Origin: Pratylenchus scribneri
Lineage: Eukaryota > Nematoda > Chromadorea > Rhabditida > Pratylenchidae
Direction of reading: 5' to 3'
DNA: 64,000 nt
NCBI GenBank assembly: GCA_030063045.1
Contig: JAQSEB010000181.1
Span: 372,001 to 436,000 of the forward strand
Part shown: positions 62,475-64,000 of the stretch, one piece after another
How positions within the stretch are numbered: the first letter of the stretch is position 1
Layout: each line of letters starts with the position of its first letter
Program-made: the position numbers and the translations under genes
The notes under the pieces: generated by a model
Seen by the model: the letters and a program-made list of their open reading frames with translations, nothing else
The model's database searches: none
What the model was told of the DNA's origin: nothing

Positions 62475-64000
62475 AAATGGATAATGAAGTTTGGCTGCTG
62501 GATCCTTGTGAAGAAGAATTGGACTATGATGAAGAAGTGGAAGAGGAAAAACAACAAAATAATTCGAATAATAGAAAGGAAAAACAAAAAGAAGAAAGCG
62601 AAAAGGAAGAAAGCGAAAATGAGGAAAAAGAAACGGATATACATGGAAATGAATGGAAGCCAGAAGGAAGATGGATTCCCAAAAACATTGCCGAAAAGAA
62701 GAAAATTCCAAAAAGGAAACATTGGGATGATAATGAAAGCATGGAACGAAAAAGCTTTTTAAATAAGCCAGAACAAAAAAGGCAAAAATTAACACTTGAT
62801 GAATGGTTGAGAAGCGATCAAGAATTACAAATAAATAATTTGCCTTGGCTATCAAATGCCGAATTGATTGGTCTGGGGAAAAGCGGAAATAACATACAGA
62901 TATTGAAAAGGGAAAAAAGCGCTGGAAACATATTGTTCCTGCGAGCAACTTATGCATTGGTGAAAAAGCATGCGTTGAGAATGACAGAAAATGAAAGCGA
63001 AAACAAAAAAGAGGAAGAAAAAGAAAGAAATAATGAGCCGATCAATGAATTGAATCCTAATGTGGACAGGAATAAGAAAAGATTGTTTGAAGAAGAAAAA
63101 GAAGGAGCCTTGAGAATGATGAAGAGAAGCATCGGAAGCATTGATAAAAACAATCAGAAGGAAACAGAAAAATTTGAAATGGGAAGAAAACAAAGAGACG
63201 TGGGGGCATTGATGCAGAAAGCGTTGGAAGAAAAGAAGAAAAGTGGGAAAGAAATTGAAAAAGAAATTGAAGAAAGCAGACGAATTATGCACAGAAAACG
63301 TTTGGATAATATGGAGAAGAAGCGAAACAATTTATTGGCCCAATTAGAAATTGAAAATGAAAGAAATTGGGGGAACAAAAAGGAATATAATAGGGGAAGA
63401 CGATTTGAGAAAGGAAGAAACGATGAAAGAAGAAGAGTTGAAAAACGGATGGAAAATAAAAATCAAAGCGAAGAAAGAACAGGAAGGACAATAGAAAATG
63501 AAAATAAAAATGATAAAGACAAGCAGCAGAAAATCGAAAATGAGAGATGGAATTCAACAATCAAAGTGATGGAGGAAAAGCTCGGGGGCAAAATTGATGA
63601 ACATTCAAAAAGCAATAGCAGCATTGCAGAGGAATTGAGAAAATTGGAGGAAATAATTAAAGAAAGAAATGATGAAAATGGTAAGAAAAAAGAAGAGGCG
63701 GGAATGATAAAGGAGTATAAAGATGAATCGAGAAGAGAAAGCCTTGAAGATAGATTGAGGAAATTGAAAGAAAGAATTGGATCAGGAGGAGGACAAAAAG
63801 CTCGAAACCGGTATGATCATTCGCCCACGCCACCCAGGCCACCTATACTACCATTGGAAGAAACCGAAAAAAGGGATAATCTCGACTATATCTGTGGATG
63901 TCCTATTTGGGCCGATGCTATTCTCGATGGTTCTGGGACAAATGTCCCAAAAGTATTCAATCAAATTCGAGGGAGGCCAATTCCCTCTATTATCCATGCG
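62471..64000 (+). CDS. Highly charged third ORF, running off the window
   Basis: The frame opens with ATG at 62471 (a second ATG is at 62477) and has no stop to 64000, so at least 510 codons. It overlaps the previous stop by four bases (ATGA, 62471-62474) in the -1 frame. The sequence is dominated by Glu/Lys/Arg/Asn coiled-coil runs (EEEKEEE-like, RKLKERI, LRKLEEIIKERN). Near the end a less charged region begins, with a Pro stretch SPTPPRPPILPLEE and CGCPIWADAILDGSG. No reverse transcriptase motif is reached. By position it should be the N-terminal part of Pol or a linker leading to it; a separate accessory protein is the alternative. Confidence 0.7.
   Translation, partial: MKMDNEVWLLDPCEEELDYDEEVEEEKQQNNSNNRKEKQKEESEKEESENEEKETDIHGNEWKPEGRWIPKNIAEKKKIPKRKHWDDNESMERKSFLNKPEQKRQKLTLDEWLRSDQELQINNLPWLSNAELIGLGKSGNNIQILKREKSAGNILFLRATYALVKKHALRMTENESENKKEEEKERNNEPINELNPNVDRNKKRLFEEEKEGALRMMKRSIGSIDKNNQKETEKFEMGRKQRDVGALMQKALEEKKKSGKEIEKEIEESRRIMHRKRLDNMEKKRNNLLAQLEIENERNWGNKKEYNRGRRFEKGRNDERRRVEKRMENKNQSEERTGRTIENENKNDKDKQQKIENERWNSTIKVMEEKLGGKIDEHSKSNSSIAEELRKLEEIIKERNDENGKKKEEAGMIKEYKDESRRESLEDRLRKLKERIGSGGGQKARNRYDHSPTPPRPPILPLEETEKRDNLDYICGCPIWADAILDGSGTNVPKVFNQIRGRPIPSIIHA

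Larger units (their letters stand above)
58209..64000 (+). mobile_element. Ty3-like retroelement with an envelope-like unit between Gag and protease (partial)
   Basis: Three long frames in series (58209-60896, 60909-62474 and 62471 to the window edge) encode capsid, membrane gl ycoprotein-like regions and a retropepsin-like domain; reverse transcriptase, RNase H and integrase must lie beyond 64000 if present. No LTR could be recognised in the 130 bp between the nearest host exon (58072) and the first frame, so the 5' end is either a very short LTR, truncated, or the element is a domesticated gene. The frames carry only one in-line stop (60894-60896), which argues for a young copy. Confidence 0.75.

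Noticed and set aside
59393..63842. Long minus-strand open frames opposite the retroelement
   Set aside because: They are shadows of the purine-rich coding strand; composition (Phe/Leu/Ser/Ile) is the mirror of Lys/Glu-rich codons.

Overview
This window is nematode nuclear DNA: AT-rich, with genes cut into small exons by short GT-AG introns (often 39-70 bp, acceptors mostly TTTCAG or TTTAAG). The clinching evidence is a small-RNA cluster at 37.5-41.0 kb holding a U1 snRNA gene, a spliced-leader gene whose 22-nt leader equals nematode SL1 at every position, an SL1 variant and an SL2-like SL RNA. Chemoreceptor, SPRY and F-box/FBA genes fit a nematode as well. The species cannot be fixed from sequence alone.

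Layout. 0-1.3 kb: the 3' end of an unrecognised gene (+). 1.3-5.5 kb: repeats (palindromic elements, a 170-bp tandem repeat, a tRNA-like relic). 5.6-9.9 kb: a nine-exon chromatin protein with a SANT domain, an AT-hook-like motif and a C-terminal chromodomain (+). 11.5-16.3 kb: a fifteen-exon, 762-codon gene of unknown function (-) whose reading phase closes perfectly apart from one in-frame TAA. 18.5-19.5 kb: a four-exon seven-helix chemoreceptor (-). 21.5-22.9 kb: a five-exon SPRY protein (+). 23.5-28.8 kb: a six-exon coiled-coil SPRY protein (-). 30.3-36.2 kb: a five-exon F-box/FBA protein (-). 37.5-41.0 kb: U1 and SL RNA genes, with a 1.1-kb palindrome between the two SL1-type genes. 42.5-45.2 kb: a second chemoreceptor (+) with a one-base frameshift. 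48.8-50.0 kb: a secreted protein with a dibasic cleavage motif (+). 50.7-53.0 kb: a decayed gene (-). 54.2-55.0 kb: a truncated paralogue of the SPRY gene at 21.5 kb. 55.9-58.1 kb: a membrane protein gene (-), model incomplete. 58.2-64.0 kb: the 5' part of a Ty3-like retroelement running off the window.

The most unusual item is the retroelement. Its order is Gag capsid, Asn/Trp/Arg/Gly-rich tail, hydrophobic leader, glycoprotein-like ectodomain with an RTKR site, Thr-rich mucin-like stretch, coiled coil, second glycoprotein-like domain, membrane anchor, then a retropepsin-like domain. An envelope-like unit therefore sits between capsid and protease, not after polymerase. The three frames are joined by one TAA in the same frame and by an ATGA stop/start overlap.

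The large introns and intergenic gaps are mostly filled with foldback (palindromic) elements. Several families share one short motif (about CAATCGACGCGTCTCGATGAG-like, given in parts in the entries). Three hAT-type MITEs carry 8-bp target duplications, and one TIR element carries what looks like a captured host gene fragment.
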